Assembly: GCA_012840355.1 (NCBI GenBank)
Contig: DULN01000010.1
Location: forward strand, 162,683 to 226,682
Length of the DNA stretch: 64,000 nucleotides
Reading direction: 5' to 3'
Source of the DNA: Clostridiales bacterium
GTDB lineage: Bacteria; Bacillota; Clostridia; Oscillospirales; CAG-272
The notes beneath the pieces were generated by a model. It made no database searches. It saw only the letters and a list, made by a program, of their open reading frames with translations, and had not been told where the DNA came from. The position numbers were made by a program, and so were the translations under genes. Shown piece by piece: positions 8,177 to 17,563 of the stretch (the stretch's first letter is position 1; each line of letters begins with the position of its first letter).

Positions 8177-8212
8177 AAAGGTAACTACAAACATAACTAC
8201 AAGGAAGGGACA

Positions 8213-8863
8213 ATGGGAAAAATGAAAAAAGTTTTAGCGCTGTTAGTTTCGATATTAATTGTGTCGGCGTCGGCTGCGGCGCTTTATTCCTGCAGGAACG
8301 AAGCCGGCAATGTCGATAATGATACGACCGCGCCCACTACGACGGCGGCGGCAGGCGGCGACGAAACCGCAGGCGCAACTAAACCTGAAACGACTGGCGG
8401 CGACGAAACGACTGCTGCCGACATCGACCTGCAGACGAAAGTTGATATAACGACGGTCAGCGGCACGCCCGGCGCCAACGAGTCCGAAGGCCCGGCGAAC
8501 ATTTTCGACGGCGACTCGTCGACAAAGTGGTGCGCGCTGCAGGAAGGCGTCACCGTCGAGTGGAAGATGGTCGAGCCGGTCAAGGTCAGCTACTACTACT
8601 TCACCACGGCTAACGACGCGCCCGAGCGAAACCCCGCAAGCTGGGTGCTCTACGGCTCCACCGACGGCGAAAACTGGGTCGAAATAGACAAGGTGGAAGG
8701 CGCCACGCTGCCGACCGAGTTTTTCACAGATTCTGAGAAGTACACGGTCGATAATCCGCAGGCATATGAGTATTACAAGCTTGAAATCACCGCGGTTGCG
8801 GTCCCCGGGACAAATGTAACCCAGTTTTCGGAGTTCAATTTTTACCAGGCTTCGGAGAAATAA
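8213..8863 (+). CDS. Lipoprotein with F5/8 type C (discoidin/CBM32-like) domain
   Basis: 216 residues. Signal peptide with lipobox ALYSC, a 60-residue Thr/Ala/Gly/Asp-rich linker, then from about residue 78 a coagulation factor 5/8 C-type beta-sandwich: NIFDGDSSTKWCA, SYYYFTTANDAPERNPASW, VLYGSTDGENWVEI and YYKLEITAV are classic for this fold. Such domains bind glycans. With no enzyme domain attached it is probably a surface carbohydrate-binding or adhesion lipoprotein. Single-gene unit with its own promoter and strong terminator. AAGGAAGGG precedes the ATG closely, so the second ATG (8222) is also possible. Confidence 0.82.
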   Translation: MGKMKKVLALLVSILIVSASAAALYSCRNEAGNVDNDTTAPTTTAAAGGDETAGATKPETTGGDETTAADIDLQTKVDITTVSGTPGANESEGPANIFDGDSSTKWCALQEGVTVEWKMVEPVKVSYYYFTTANDAPERNPASWVLYGSTDGENWVEIDKVEGATLPTEFFTDSEKYTVDNPQAYEYYKLEITAVAVPGTNVTQFSEFNFYQASEK

Positions 8864-8868
8864 TAACA

Positions 8869-8904
8869 GCCCCGTTTCCTAAAAACGAAACGGGGCGTTT
8901 TTTT
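8869..8904 (+). terminator. Strong terminator after discoidin lipoprotein
   Basis: Ten-pair perfect stem GCCCCGTTTC / GAAACGGGGC followed by G and seven T. Confidence 0.9.
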
Positions 8905-8937
8905 GCCTGCCAAGGCTGACCGTGGCGATGATAGATT

Positions 8938-8962
8938 CCGCGGCAAAATGCCGCGGTTTTTT
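8938..8962 (+). terminator. Second, tandem terminator
   Basis: Eight-pair perfect stem CCGCGGCA / TGCCGCGG with three-base loop and six T, only 33 bases after the first terminator. Confidence 0.75.
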
Positions 8963-9012
8963 ATCTCCTCGCGCAAATCCGACAAATTTACTTATAAATT
9001 TTGGCAAACGCA

Positions 9013-9041
9013 TTGACGAGACAAAGATAAATTGATAAACT
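9013..9041 (+). promoter_or_regulatory. Probable promoter of the histidine kinase operon
   Basis: TTGACG (9013-9018), 17-base spacer, TAAACT (9036-9041). Confidence 0.5.
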
Positions 9042-9145
9042 ATTAGCATAAAAAGCCATTGTAGATGTTGCACATAGCAAGCGGCGGGAATTTATTCATT
9101 TTGCGCACAAAAGCTTTTGTTTTGCCGCGGAAATGGGGCAAGGAT

Positions 9146-12040
9146 ATGGGTTTCAGCCGGCATGTGCGGTACGGATTTGCGAGCGCGTTTATATTTTGCT
9201 TATTAGCCGCGGCGCTGGCGATTCATCTTACGGCGCAGGGCGGCGTTGCGCTGACAGAGGAGGAGCTTGAGTTTATAAAATCGCACCCGGTAATACGCAT
9301 CGGCGTCGACCCCGGCTTTGTGCCGTTTGAGTTTATCGGCGAGGACGGGGAATATAAGGGCATTGCCGCCGACTATGTAAAAATAATCGGCGAGAGGACA
9401 GGCCTGCGGTTCGAGCTGGTGCAAGCCGGCACCTGGCCGGAGGTTTACGAGCTTGCGCTCGCCGGCGAGGTGGACGTGCTGCCCGCCGTCGGGAAGACGC
9501 CGCATCGCGAGGAGAGGTTCCTTTTTTCGGAGCCGTATTACTATTTTAAAAGGGTAATCGCAACGAGGGACGACGAGAGGGATATTTTAGGCATAGAAGA
9601 CCTTTACGGCCAAACGGTCGCGGTGCAAAGGCACAGCTCGCACCACAGCTACCTGCTCACGCTGCCGAAAATCAACCTTAGCCTATACGAAACTGTCGAA
9701 GTGGCGCTGGTGGCGGTCGCAACCGGCGCGGAGAAAGCATATCTCGGAAACCTCGCCACGACGAGCTACATAATCCGCACGCACGGGCTGACGAACCTAA
9801 GGCTCATATCGTTTGAGGCGGAAAAGCACGAGGCGCTGCATTTTGCCGTAAGGAAAGACATGCCGGAGCTTGCCGGCATTATAAACAAAGCGCTCGCGTC
9901 GGTTACCGAGAGCGAAAAGCGCGCGATAGTCGACCGCTGGGTCGAGCTTGATACCGAAATCGACTACCGCCCGGTAATCCGAGTCGCGCTTATGGTAGGC
10001 GGGCTGCTGGCGGCGATTTTAGCCGTGTCGTTTTTTTGGATCGCAAAATTGCGCGGCGAGATAAAGCGCAGGAAAGAGGTGCAGCTTGAGCTTGAAGCCG
10101 CGAAAAAGGAAGCGGAGGAGGCAAACGAGGTAAAGTCGCGCTTCCTCGCGAGGATGTCCCACGAGATTAGGACGCCGCTCGTCGCGATAACGGGCATGGC
10201 GTACCTCCTTAAAAAAACCGAGGTTTCGCTTACCCAAAGGATGTATGTCGACAGGATTATACAAGCGGCAAACAGCATGCTGAGCATTATAAACGACATA
10301 CTCGATTTTTCAAAAATCGAGGCGGGGAAACTCGGGCTTGAGAACACCTCGTTCAGCATGGACCAAGTCATACATGATGTGGTAAACGTAATCCTATATA
10401 AAGTCGACGAGCAGGGGTTAGGGCTTAAGCTCACAAAAGACCCGCTGCTCCCAAGCTGGTTTTACGGTGACCCGAAGAGAATTGAGCAGATTTTGCTTAA
10501 TCTTTTAAGCAACGCCGTAAAGTTCACCGAGTCCGGCGAGGTGTCGCTCGATATTAGGCTGCTTGCAAAGGAAAACGAGAAATACCATATATCTTTCGCG
10601 ATAAGCGACACCGGCATCGGCATGACAGAGGAGCAGGTGGGAAAGCTCTTTGTGCCGTTTGAACAGGGCGACAGCAGCATCAGCCGGCGCTACGGCGGCT
10701 CGGGGCTGGGGCTATCGATTGTCAAAAGCCTGGTCGATATGATGGGCGGCGAAATAAAGGTATACAGCACGCCCGGCGAAGGGACGACTTTTATTATTAA
10801 CCTTGTGCTTTTAGCCGACGCCGAAAAGGAGTCGGCATATAAAAAGGCTTTGACGGCAAGGCAAACTAAAAGCCTGCGGGCACTCATACTTAAAAAGCCG
10901 GGCGCCGGCATTAGCCTTATCGAAAGCTACCTTAAAAATTTCGGGATGTACTGCGAGCGGGCAAGCTCCGAGGAAAGCGCGGTATGCGCGCTCGAAGCCG
11001 CCGGTGGCAAGCCTGACGCGTTTGACCTTTTTATAATCGATTACGAGACCCCCGAGGGCGGCGGCTTTAGATTTGTCGAACGGCTTCGAAATAATGATAA
11101 AATAGTTAAATTACCGAAGACTTTAATGCTGTTCCCGATGATGCGCTATGACCTGTTCGAAAAGCTCGGAGACTATGGGATAGATTTGGGAATAGGCAAG
11201 CCTATCATACCGTCCGTTCTCCTTGACGGGATACTAGACATCTTTAACCTCAAGGCGGATTACGAGCCGCATCCGGAACCTGAAAAGGGGAAGCTGACGG
11301 GCGGTTATTTGGTGCTTTTAGCCGAGGACAACAAGACGAACCAGCTCATCGCCAAGACGCTGCTCGAGCAGGTCGGGATTGGCGTTTTGGTAGCGGCAGA
11401 CGGGAAAGAGGCGGTCGAGCTTTTCCTTGTGCGCAAGTCCGAAATCGATTTGGTGTTAATGGACCTGCACATGCCGGTACTGAGCGGGTATGAGGCGGCG
11501 GAAAGGATAAGAGCGCGCGCGCCAGACGTCCCCATCGTGGCAATGACGGCGGACGCAGTGTCCGGCGTGCAAGAAAGGTGTAAAAAAAGCGGCATATGCC
11601 ATTATATTAGCAAGCCCTTTGACCCCGACAGCTTCATAGAGACGGTAGTAGGGCTGTTACCGGAAAGAAAGCCGCAAAAGCCGAGCAGCGCGCCGCTGCT
11701 TGACCGATGCGCCGGGCTTGACAACATGGGCGGCAGCGAAGGGCTTTACTATAGCGTGCTTGCGACCTATTATGGCGAAAACCGCGACACGCCCGAAAGG
11801 CTAAGTGACGCGATACGAAACGGGCGGTATGCCGACGCTGCGCAGATTCTGCATAAGCTGAAAAGCGGTTCGGGCAGCATAGGCGCTAAGGTTGTCCAAA
11901 AGGAAGCGGAGCTATTGCAAAAAGCGCTTTCGGAGGGGGACGAAGCTGAAGTCATGGCGCTGCACGGAAAGTTTATAGAAAACTTTAAAAAGCTGCTTTA
12001 TGAGATTGCCCAAACAGTTGACAAGAAACCGAGCGAGTAG
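9146..12040 (+). CDS. Hybrid sensor histidine kinase: SBP_bac_3 sensor, HisKA, HATPase, two receivers, HPt
   Basis: 964 residues. Membrane helix 10-33; an extracytoplasmic periplasmic-binding-protein sensor (about 45-270, starting IRIGVDPGFVPFEF) as in BvgS-type kinases; second helix about 275-300; coiled coil; HisKA with H339 in MSHEIRTPLVAI; HATPase with NLLSNAVKF, DTGIGM and GGSGLGLS; a degenerate receiver (about 575-700) lacking the acidic N-terminal pair; a complete receiver (D773 in LVLMDLHMP); and a C-terminal HPt domain (H903 in LHKLKSGSGSIGA). This is a full internal phosphorelay. ATG 9146 behind GGGGCAAGG is preferred to a TTG-region start at 9065, which lacks a ribosome-binding site. 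Operon with the phosphodiesterase gene. Confidence 0.9.
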   Translation: MGFSRHVRYGFASAFIFCLLAAALAIHLTAQGGVALTEEELEFIKSHPVIRIGVDPGFVPFEFIGEDGEYKGIAADYVKIIGERTGLRFELVQAGTWPEVYELALAGEVDVLPAVGKTPHREERFLFSEPYYYFKRVIATRDDERDILGIEDLYGQTVAVQRHSSHHSYLLTLPKINLSLYETVEVALVAVATGAEKAYLGNLATTSYIIRTHGLTNLRLISFEAEKHEALHFAVRKDMPELAGIINKALASVTESEKRAIVDRWVELDTEIDYRPVIRVALMVGGLLAAILAVSFFWIAKLRGEIKRRKEVQLELEAAKKEAEEANEVKSRFLARMSHEIRTPLVAITGMAYLLKKTEVSLTQRMYVDRIIQAANSMLSIINDILDFSKIEAGKLGLENTSFSMDQVIHDVVNVILYKVDEQGLGLKLTKDPLLPSWFYGDPKRIEQILLNLLSNAVKFTESGEVSLDIRLLAKENEKYHISFAISDTGIGMTEEQVGKLFVPFEQGDSSISRRYGGSGLGLSIVKSLVDMMGGEIKVYSTPGEGTTFIINLVLLADAEKESAYKKALTARQTKSLRALILKKPGAGISLIESYLKNFGMYCERASSEESAVCALEAAGGKPDAFDLFIIDYETPEGGGFRFVERLRNNDKIVKLPKTLMLFPMMRYDLFEKLGDYGIDLGIGKPIIPSVLLDGILDIFNLKADYEPHPEPEKGKLTGGYLVLLAEDNKTNQLIAKTLLEQVGIGVLVAADGKEAVELFLVRKSEIDLVLMDLHMPVLSGYEAAERIRARAPDVPIVAMTADAVSGVQERCKKSGICHYISKPFDPDSFIETVVGLLPERKPQKPSSAPLLDRCAGLDNMGGSEGLYYSVLATYYGENRDTPERLSDAIRNGRYADAAQILHKLKSGSGSIGAKVVQKEAELLQKALSEGDEAEVMALHGKFIENFKKLLYEIAQTVDKKPSE

Positions 12041-12058
12041 ACTAGGAGGAGCCCATTG

Positions 12059-14170
12059 ATGCCAATAACGGTGCTGGTTGTTGACGATTCATCAGCCGAC
12101 AGACTGCTTATAAAGAATACCCTGAGCGATTACAGGGTGCTTGAAGCCTGCGACGGGGTCGAGGCAGCCCGCATCATCGAATCGGAGGAGGAAATTGACA
12201 TATTAATCCTCGACCTCAACATGCCCAATATGGACGGGTTTGCGGTGCTGGAACTCATTAAAAACAGCGAAAGGCACAAAAAGCTGCGCCCTATAATTCT
12301 GACGGCGTACGACGAAATCGAAAACGAGATAAAGGGCTTAAAGTCGGGCGCGGTCGACTTTATCCACAAGCCTATCCACTCGTTGGCGCTAAAGGCGAGG
12401 GTGGATGTCCACGCCGCGCTGATAAATGCCGAGCGCGCGCTTGAAAAAAAGCTGAGTGAACAGGCTCTGACGTTCGATATGGTTTTCGAGCAAGCCCCAA
12501 TCGGCATCGCGATTTCGCACAATTGCTTCCCAAAAGAATACGACGACCCGTCGAAGATTAGAATCAACCCGATGTACCAAAAGATAACCGGCCGGACCAA
12601 GGAAGAGCTTATAAAGCTCGGCTGGGCGAAAATCACCCATCCCGACGACGTCGCTGAGGAGCTTGAAAACTTCAGGAAAGTCGAATCGGGCGAGCTTAAA
12701 GAGTACTCGATGGAGAAAAGGTACATCCGGCCCGACGGTTCGGTCGTATGGGTCAACGTGACGGTTTACTCGCTGCTTCCAATCGGCGAAAACAAGTTCA
12801 ATTACATCTGCCTCGTCCAAGACATAACGGAGCGCAAGCAGATAGAGTTCGAACGCAAATACATAAGCGAGCACGACAGGTGGACGGGCCTTTACAACCG
12901 CGAGTATCTGGTTTCGCTGCTTGAAAAGCACGCCAAAACAATGCAGTGCAGCAAAAAAGCGCTCATATGCATAAACCTGAGCATGGCTGAGCTGCTTACG
13001 GCGAACTACGGCTATCAGTACACACAAAATATGATAAAGAAGGCGGCGGAGGCCCTCAGCCGGTTTTGCTCCGAAAGCTGCGTTTTGTTTTACCCGAGCG
13101 AGAACAGGTTTGTGTTTTACCTGTTTGGTTATAAACAGAGAAGCGAGCTTGACGAGTTTTGCGGCAAAGTGGCGCAGACGCTCGAGTCGCTGTTAGTGAC
13201 CGACCGGATAACGGGCGGTATCGGCGTTTTGGAGTTCGGCGGCGGGCAGGAGGAGCCGGAGGTGGACGAGCTTTTAAGAAAGCTGCTCGTCGCATCGGAC
13301 AAATCGGTCGGGTTGTCGGAGAAGAATTTCCAAGTATGCTTCTACGACAAAGAGCTTGAGGAACTGGTAAACAGGGAGAGGGACATCGGCGAGGCGCTTG
13401 GCAGGATAGCAGCCGGCGCCCCGTGCGAGGATGAGATATACCTTGAGTTTCAGCCGGTCCTCGATTTGCGCTGCGGCGCTGTATGCGGCTTTGAGGCGCT
13501 GGCAAGGCTCAGGTCGCAAAAGCTCGGCTTGGTATCGCCGAAAGAGTTTGTGCCGATAGCGGAGGAAACCAAGCTCATAATACCCGTCGGCGAGAGGGTG
13601 TTTGAAAAAGCTTTCCTTTTCCTTGGCAAGCTCAAGCAGAGGGGCTTTGGCGACATGCACGTTTCGGTCAACGTGTCGGTTATCCAGCTTTTAAGCCCCG
13701 GCTTTACAAAGAACCTGTTTGCGCTAATTGATAAAATGGGTGTCGACCCGCGCCAGATCTGCATCGAGATTACCGAGTCGGTATTTGCTTCCGACTATGA
13801 AAAAATCAACAGCATATTCGATGAGCTGCGCAGCTCCGGGCTGCAAATAGCGATCGACGACTTCGGCACCGGCTACTCGTCGCTCGCGAGGGAAAAAGAG
13901 CTGAAAGTCGACTGCATGAAAATCGACAAAATCTTTATCGACAAGCTGCTTGAAACCGACCCGCATAAAGCAATTACCGGCGACATCATTTCGATGGCAC
14001 ACCGGCTCGGCCAATACGTAATCGCCGAAGGCGTCGAGCACAAGCCGCAGCTGAGTTACCTCATCGAGCACGGCTGTGACCGCGTGCAGGGCTATCTAAT
14101 CAGCCGGCCCCTTGGCGAGGAAAAGGCGCTAGAGTTTTTGGAAAGCTTCGGCGTCGGCGGCGCGATTTAA
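12059..14170 (+). CDS. Response regulator: REC-PAS-degenerate GGDEF-EAL c-di-GMP phosphodiesterase
   Basis: 703 residues from ATG 12059 (AGGAGGA eight bases upstream; an adjacent TTG at 12056 is possible). Receiver with D52 in ILILDLNMP; PAS with PAC about 138-258; a GGDEF-like domain (about 268-420) whose catalytic loop reads PSENRF, so no cyclase activity is expected; EAL domain about 440-695 with E479-A-L, NVSV, EITES, IDDFGTGYSSL, KID and AEGVE all intact, so it should hydrolyse cyclic di-GMP. It lies 18 bases after the hybrid kinase, whose HPt is the obvious phosphate donor. It therefore couples an external small-molecule signal to lower c-di-GMP (inference). Confidence 0.92.
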   Translation: MPITVLVVDDSSADRLLIKNTLSDYRVLEACDGVEAARIIESEEEIDILILDLNMPNMDGFAVLELIKNSERHKKLRPIILTAYDEIENEIKGLKSGAVDFIHKPIHSLALKARVDVHAALINAERALEKKLSEQALTFDMVFEQAPIGIAISHNCFPKEYDDPSKIRINPMYQKITGRTKEELIKLGWAKITHPDDVAEELENFRKVESGELKEYSMEKRYIRPDGSVVWVNVTVYSLLPIGENKFNYICLVQDITERKQIEFERKYISEHDRWTGLYNREYLVSLLEKHAKTMQCSKKALICINLSMAELLTANYGYQYTQNMIKKAAEALSRFCSESCVLFYPSENRFVFYLFGYKQRSELDEFCGKVAQTLESLLVTDRITGGIGVLEFGGGQEEPEVDELLRKLLVASDKSVGLSEKNFQVCFYDKELEELVNRERDIGEALGRIAAGAPCEDEIYLEFQPVLDLRCGAVCGFEALARLRSQKLGLVSPKEFVPIAEETKLIIPVGERVFEKAFLFLGKLKQRGFGDMHVSVNVSVIQLLSPGFTKNLFALIDKMGVDPRQICIEITESVFASDYEKINSIFDELRSSGLQIAIDDFGTGYSSLAREKELKVDCMKIDKIFIDKLLETDPHKAITGDIISMAHRLGQYVIAEGVEHKPQLSYLIEHGCDRVQGYLISRPLGEEKALEFLESFGVGGAI

Positions 14171-14190
14171 AAATTTGCGATATTTTAATT

Positions 14191-14219
14191 AAAAAACCGG
14201 CCTTTCGGGCCGGTTTTTT
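14191..14219. terminator. Bidirectional terminator after the kinase/phosphodiesterase operon
   Basis: Stem ACCGGCC / GGCCGGT with six A on the left and six T on the right, between converging genes. Confidence 0.88.
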
Positions 14220-14269
14220 AGCGACTGCCACAGGCATGAAAAAGCATCGGCGAATGCCGATGCGCACTA

Positions 14270-15076
14270 CTAAGCAATTTCTCTGTCTTTTTCACGTCGT
14301 ATGTATTTTATCACTTCGTAATCGCTGAGCTTTGATTTTTCAAGCATGAAATTGTAAACTTTGTCCCGCAGGTTTTTACGCGCTTCGCGGCCTGTCAGCC
14401 CTTCGTCGGGGTAAAGGGGGTTGCTGACGTATACCGTAATGTTCGCCTTTCTAAGCCATGAGAGAAAGCCCTTAGGCTTGGTGTACGCAGTGAAAAACGC
14501 GACGACCGGGCAGTTGTGCCTTATCGCGTAGCCGAACGAGGCGTCCGGGAACGGCCTTATGCCGTTGTAGTACGGCCAGATATGCGCTTCGGGGTAAATC
14601 GTGATATTGCAGTGTTTGTGGTGGAAGTCAACGGCTTTTACGAACTTTTTCATTCCGCTCACCTTGGTTGGGAGCGGGATCGCGCCGAGCATTTGGACGA
14701 GGTTTTTAATGCCTTTGATAGAAACTGTTTCGGCTCCGACTATAATCCTGTTCCGGCGCGGGAAAGAGATTAGGTTCGGCGTGAACGCGTCGTAAAAGCT
14801 TGTGTGGTTACCGTAAAGGAAGCACGGGGTCTTTTTGCATTGCTTTAGGGCTTTCTTGTTGACGATGCGCACCTGTAAGATAACTTTCATGAAAAACCAT
14901 ATCAACGGGTACGCGATGAAGTAGTAGATGACAACCGAACAAACATTCCAAAGCAGGCCTTCTCGCAGATACTTGAAGTTTTCGTCCACGGTGCAGCGCT
15001 TGATGTTCAGTCCCGCAAAATCGTCGCTAAGCTCGTCTTCGTAGTAAAAGACCTTCTGGTATTTATCTTTTACCAT
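14270..15076 (-). CDS. PlsC-type lysophospholipid acyltransferase
   Basis: 268 residues. Probable acyl transfer to a lysophospholipid at the membrane. Seen: NHTSFYDA (NHx4D catalytic motif), GAIPLPT, and IYPEAH where many homologues have PEGTR; a hydrophobic helix around residues 45-70 anchors it. The N-terminal 40 residues are acidic and not part of the family core. It is a second acyltransferase besides the plsC next to cmk at 49.5 kb, so its substrate may differ. Converges with the signalling operon. Confidence 0.82.
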   Translation of the reverse strand: MVKDKYQKVFYYEDELSDDFAGLNIKRCTVDENFKYLREGLLWNVCSVVIYYFIAYPLIWFFMKVILQVRIVNKKALKQCKKTPCFLYGNHTSFYDAFTPNLISFPRRNRIIVGAETVSIKGIKNLVQMLGAIPLPTKVSGMKKFVKAVDFHHKHCNITIYPEAHIWPYYNGIRPFPDASFGYAIRHNCPVVAFFTAYTKPKGFLSWLRKANITVYVSNPLYPDEGLTGREARKNLRDKVYNFMLEKSKLSDYEVIKYIRREKDREIA

Positions 15077-15203
15077 CTGCGACCTCGCCGTTTCTCTGCT
15101 GTTTTGGAGTCGTAGGGTCTGTCTATATAGTTAATACGTTTATCACGCTTGGAAGTTACATGAAAATTGTCACAAGAAGAGGAAATAACACGCCTTGGCT
15201 AGT

Positions 15204-15788
15204 CTACTCCTTGCCCGTGTTTTTCTTTTTATAAAAATAAAAGTCCAGCCCGCCGACGCATATGGCAAGCCCCACGACGGCAGGTGCGAGCACCGCAAAT
15301 CCGGCTTCGCCTCCGAAAGCGACGCTCCATGCCGATTTAAGCACCGCCGCGCCGACGATTACCCCCAATAGCCAAACTGGCTTGCGCTGCCACGCGGAGG
15401 CAAGCAGCATTATAAAAAATACCGGCACCGCGATGGTGGCGAGGACTTTTGCCAGATTCCACTCGCCCTTGAGGTAATCCATTTCAAATGCCAAAAACTC
15501 GAGCACCCAAGGGGAGGCCTTTTCTGGGGCGGGGAACCAAAACATGCTTGTAAAAAGCGCGAATATCGAGGCAAAGATGCCAGCAAGGCTCTTTTTAAAC
15601 GCAAAGATGACGATTGGGATAATAAACAGCGGCCGGATATACCAGCTTAAAATGTTGTGGTGGCGCTCAAATGCCCACGCGAAAAACCTGTCATTAGTCA
15701 AAAATACAATAATTAGTATAACAGTCGCGGCCGCAAAGAGCATTCCGACCGCAAAATCGACTTTTCTTTTCAAGACAACCCACACCAA
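15204..15788 (-). CDS. Uncharacterised polytopic membrane protein
   Basis: Up to 194 residues with about six membrane helices (for example FAVGMLFAAATVILIIVFL and PLFIIPIVIFAF) and a charged C-terminal tail KKKNTGKE. I do not recognise the family. The start is uncertain: a TTG at 15788, a GTG at 15785 or a TTG at 15773 would all keep the helices. It sits between the acyltransferase and a divergent Fe-S protein gene, apparently alone. Confidence 0.6.
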   Translation of the reverse strand: MVWVVLKRKVDFAVGMLFAAATVILIIVFLTNDRFFAWAFERHHNILSWYIRPLFIIPIVIFAFKKSLAGIFASIFALFTSMFWFPAPEKASPWVLEFLAFEMDYLKGEWNLAKVLATIAVPVFFIMLLASAWQRKPVWLLGVIVGAAVLKSAWSVAFGGEAGFAVLAPAVVGLAICVGGLDFYFYKKKNTGKE

Positions 15789-15906
15789 CTATAAGTTAGA
15801 CAATATTATACAGCACTGCTCGAAAATTGTCAATAAACATTAAACTAAAAATCGATATATTTTGAACATGATGTTTCTTTTTTGTTCACACATAAATTTC
15901 GTAAAG

Positions 15907-15915
15907 TGCTATAAT
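15907..15915 (+). promoter_or_regulatory. Extended -10 promoter of BFD/MFS operon
   Basis: TGCTATAAT at 15907-15915 with a poor -35 (TTCACA at 19 bases spacing), 33 bases before the ATG; CAGGAG ribosome-binding site follows. Confidence 0.55.
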
Positions 15916-15947
15916 AGGCGGAGTAAATTATTCTCCAGGAGTATCAT

Positions 15948-16292
15948 ATGGCACAGAACAGAACTATTTGCACAAAGAACAACGTCGACTATATCTCAAT
16001 CAGGCGCGCTATGATTGCCGGCGCGCGTACGGTTGAGGAAGTAAAAGAAATAGCCGGGGCATGCGGCGAGTGCGAAGGCTGCAAGGCCGACCTCGGCTGG
16101 ATACTCGCCTCGGTGTGCGGCTGCAAGAAAGTTTCGCTCGAGGCGGTGGTAAACGCCGTCAAAGCCGGCGCAGATACCGTCGAAAAAGTGGGGGAGATGA
16201 CCGGCGCGGGCACCGGCATCTGCGAGGAGACCGGCGAGCCTTGCGGCAAATGCAAGCCGCTTATTCAAAACATCATCGACCTCGGAAGGTAA
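15948..16292 (+). CDS. Tandem BFD-like [2Fe-2S] domain protein
   Basis: 114 residues, two copies of the bacterioferritin-associated-ferredoxin-type fold in one short chain. Copy 1 has C8 and then C39, C42, C45 (GACGECEGCK); copy 2 has C57-G-C59 and C92, C99, C102 (GICEETGEPCGKCK). The IRRAM-AGARTVEEV and VVNAV-AGADTVEKV helices repeat. BFD domains bind [2Fe-2S] clusters and act in iron release or as modules of redox enzymes and NifU; as a free tandem its partner is unknown. Next gene is an MFS permease 40 bases downstream. Confidence 0.75.
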   Translation: MAQNRTICTKNNVDYISIRRAMIAGARTVEEVKEIAGACGECEGCKADLGWILASVCGCKKVSLEAVVNAVKAGADTVEKVGEMTGAGTGICEETGEPCGKCKPLIQNIIDLGR

Positions 16293-16332
16293 AAGCCGCC
16301 CTACTTACTTATAGTACAAAAAAGGTCAAGTT

Positions 16333-17523
16333 ATGTCCGAAGTAAATTATAAAAGTACGCTTTTTGCCTGCTATCTCGGATATATAACGCAAGCGCTGAT
16401 TGTAAACCTACCCCCGATACTTTTCGTCGTCTTTCAGTCATTGTACGGGCTTTCGTACACGCAGCTCGGCAGCCTGGTATTTGTCGTCTTTATAACGCAG
16501 CTTATCGTCGACGCGCTCGCCGCGAAATACATCGACTTAATCGGCCAGCGGGCGGCGGCGATGCTGGCGCATATTTTGGCTGCGGTCGGGATGGTCGCGC
16601 TCGCGTTTTTGCCGAGGCTTTTCCCGTCGCCGTACGCGGGGCTTGTCGTATCGAGCATAATATACGCGATTGGCGGCGGGCTTATCGAGGTGCTCGTCAG
16701 CCCCATCGTCGAAAGCCTGCCCGGCGAGGCGAAGGCGTCGGCGATGAGCCTGCTTCACTCGTTTTACAGCTGGGGGCAGGTGCTTGTAATAGTCCTCTCG
16801 ACGCTCGGGTTGCTGCTTGTCGGGCATAACCTTTGGTGGGTTTTGCCGCTGGCGTGGTCGGTGCTGCCGCTTTATAACTTCTTTAAGTTTATGAAAGTGC
16901 CGCTCGTGCCGCCCATTGAGGAAAGCCAGCGGATACCGCTTTCAAAGCTGCTCCGGTCGAAAATATTCCTCATCGCGCTGCTTCTTATGGTATGCTCGGG
17001 CGCGAGCGAGCAGGCGATGGCGCAGTGGGTTTCCCTTTTCGCCGAAAAAGGGCTTGGGATTACAAAAGCGCTCGGCGACCTTTTCGGCCCCTGCATTTTC
17101 GCGATTATGATGGGCATCGTGCGCACCTGGTACGGCGTAAAAGGGCAGAACGTCGACATGCACAAAGCGCTTACGATAAGCTCCGTGTTCTGCATCGCGT
17201 CGTTTATAATAACTGCCGCTGTGCCGATACCGGCGCTCGCGCTTGCTGGCAGCGCGCTGTGTGGGCTATCTGTTGCGCTCATGTGGCCGGGGATGCTTAG
17301 CCTCACTGCGGCGGGCTACCCGACCGGCGGCGTCGCGATGTTCGCGATACTTGCGCTTGGCGGGGACTTGGGCTGTTCAATCGGCCCGCAGCTTACCGGC
17401 GTCGTCGCCGATGCAAGCAGCCTAAACTGTGGGCTTGTGTCCGCGATAATTTTCCCGCTTATAATGCTGTTCGGGCTTGCGGTGCTGGGTAAGCTGATAA
17501 AAAAAGAGGCAAGCGAAAAGTGA
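16333..17523 (+). CDS. Major facilitator superfamily transporter
   Basis: 396 residues, about twelve membrane helices in two six-helix halves split near residues 195-215 (charged loop EESQRIPLSKLLRSK). Resembles the sugar:cation symporters of the FucP/YfkF-like group (GGGLIEVLVSPIVESLP in helix 4-5 region, LSVALMWPGMLSL in helix 10). Substrate not predictable. Shares the promoter of the BFD protein and ends in a strong terminator. Confidence 0.8.
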   Translation: MSEVNYKSTLFACYLGYITQALIVNLPPILFVVFQSLYGLSYTQLGSLVFVVFITQLIVDALAAKYIDLIGQRAAAMLAHILAAVGMVALAFLPRLFPSPYAGLVVSSIIYAIGGGLIEVLVSPIVESLPGEAKASAMSLLHSFYSWGQVLVIVLSTLGLLLVGHNLWWVLPLAWSVLPLYNFFKFMKVPLVPPIEESQRIPLSKLLRSKIFLIALLLMVCSGASEQAMAQWVSLFAEKGLGITKALGDLFGPCIFAIMMGIVRTWYGVKGQNVDMHKALTISSVFCIASFIITAAVPIPALALAGSALCGLSVALMWPGMLSLTAAGYPTGGVAMFAILALGGDLGCSIGPQLTGVVADASSLNCGLVSAIIFPLIMLFGLAVLGKLIKKEASEK

Positions 17524-17524
17524 A

Positions 17525-17558
17525 AAAAGCGCTCTACGAAGCGTAGAGCGCTTTTCGT
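17525..17558. terminator. Bidirectional terminator after the MFS gene
   Basis: Fourteen-pair perfect stem (17525-17538 with 17542-17555), core GCGCTCTACG, three-base loop; A/T tails on both sides. Confidence 0.9.
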
Positions 17559-17563
17559 TTGTG

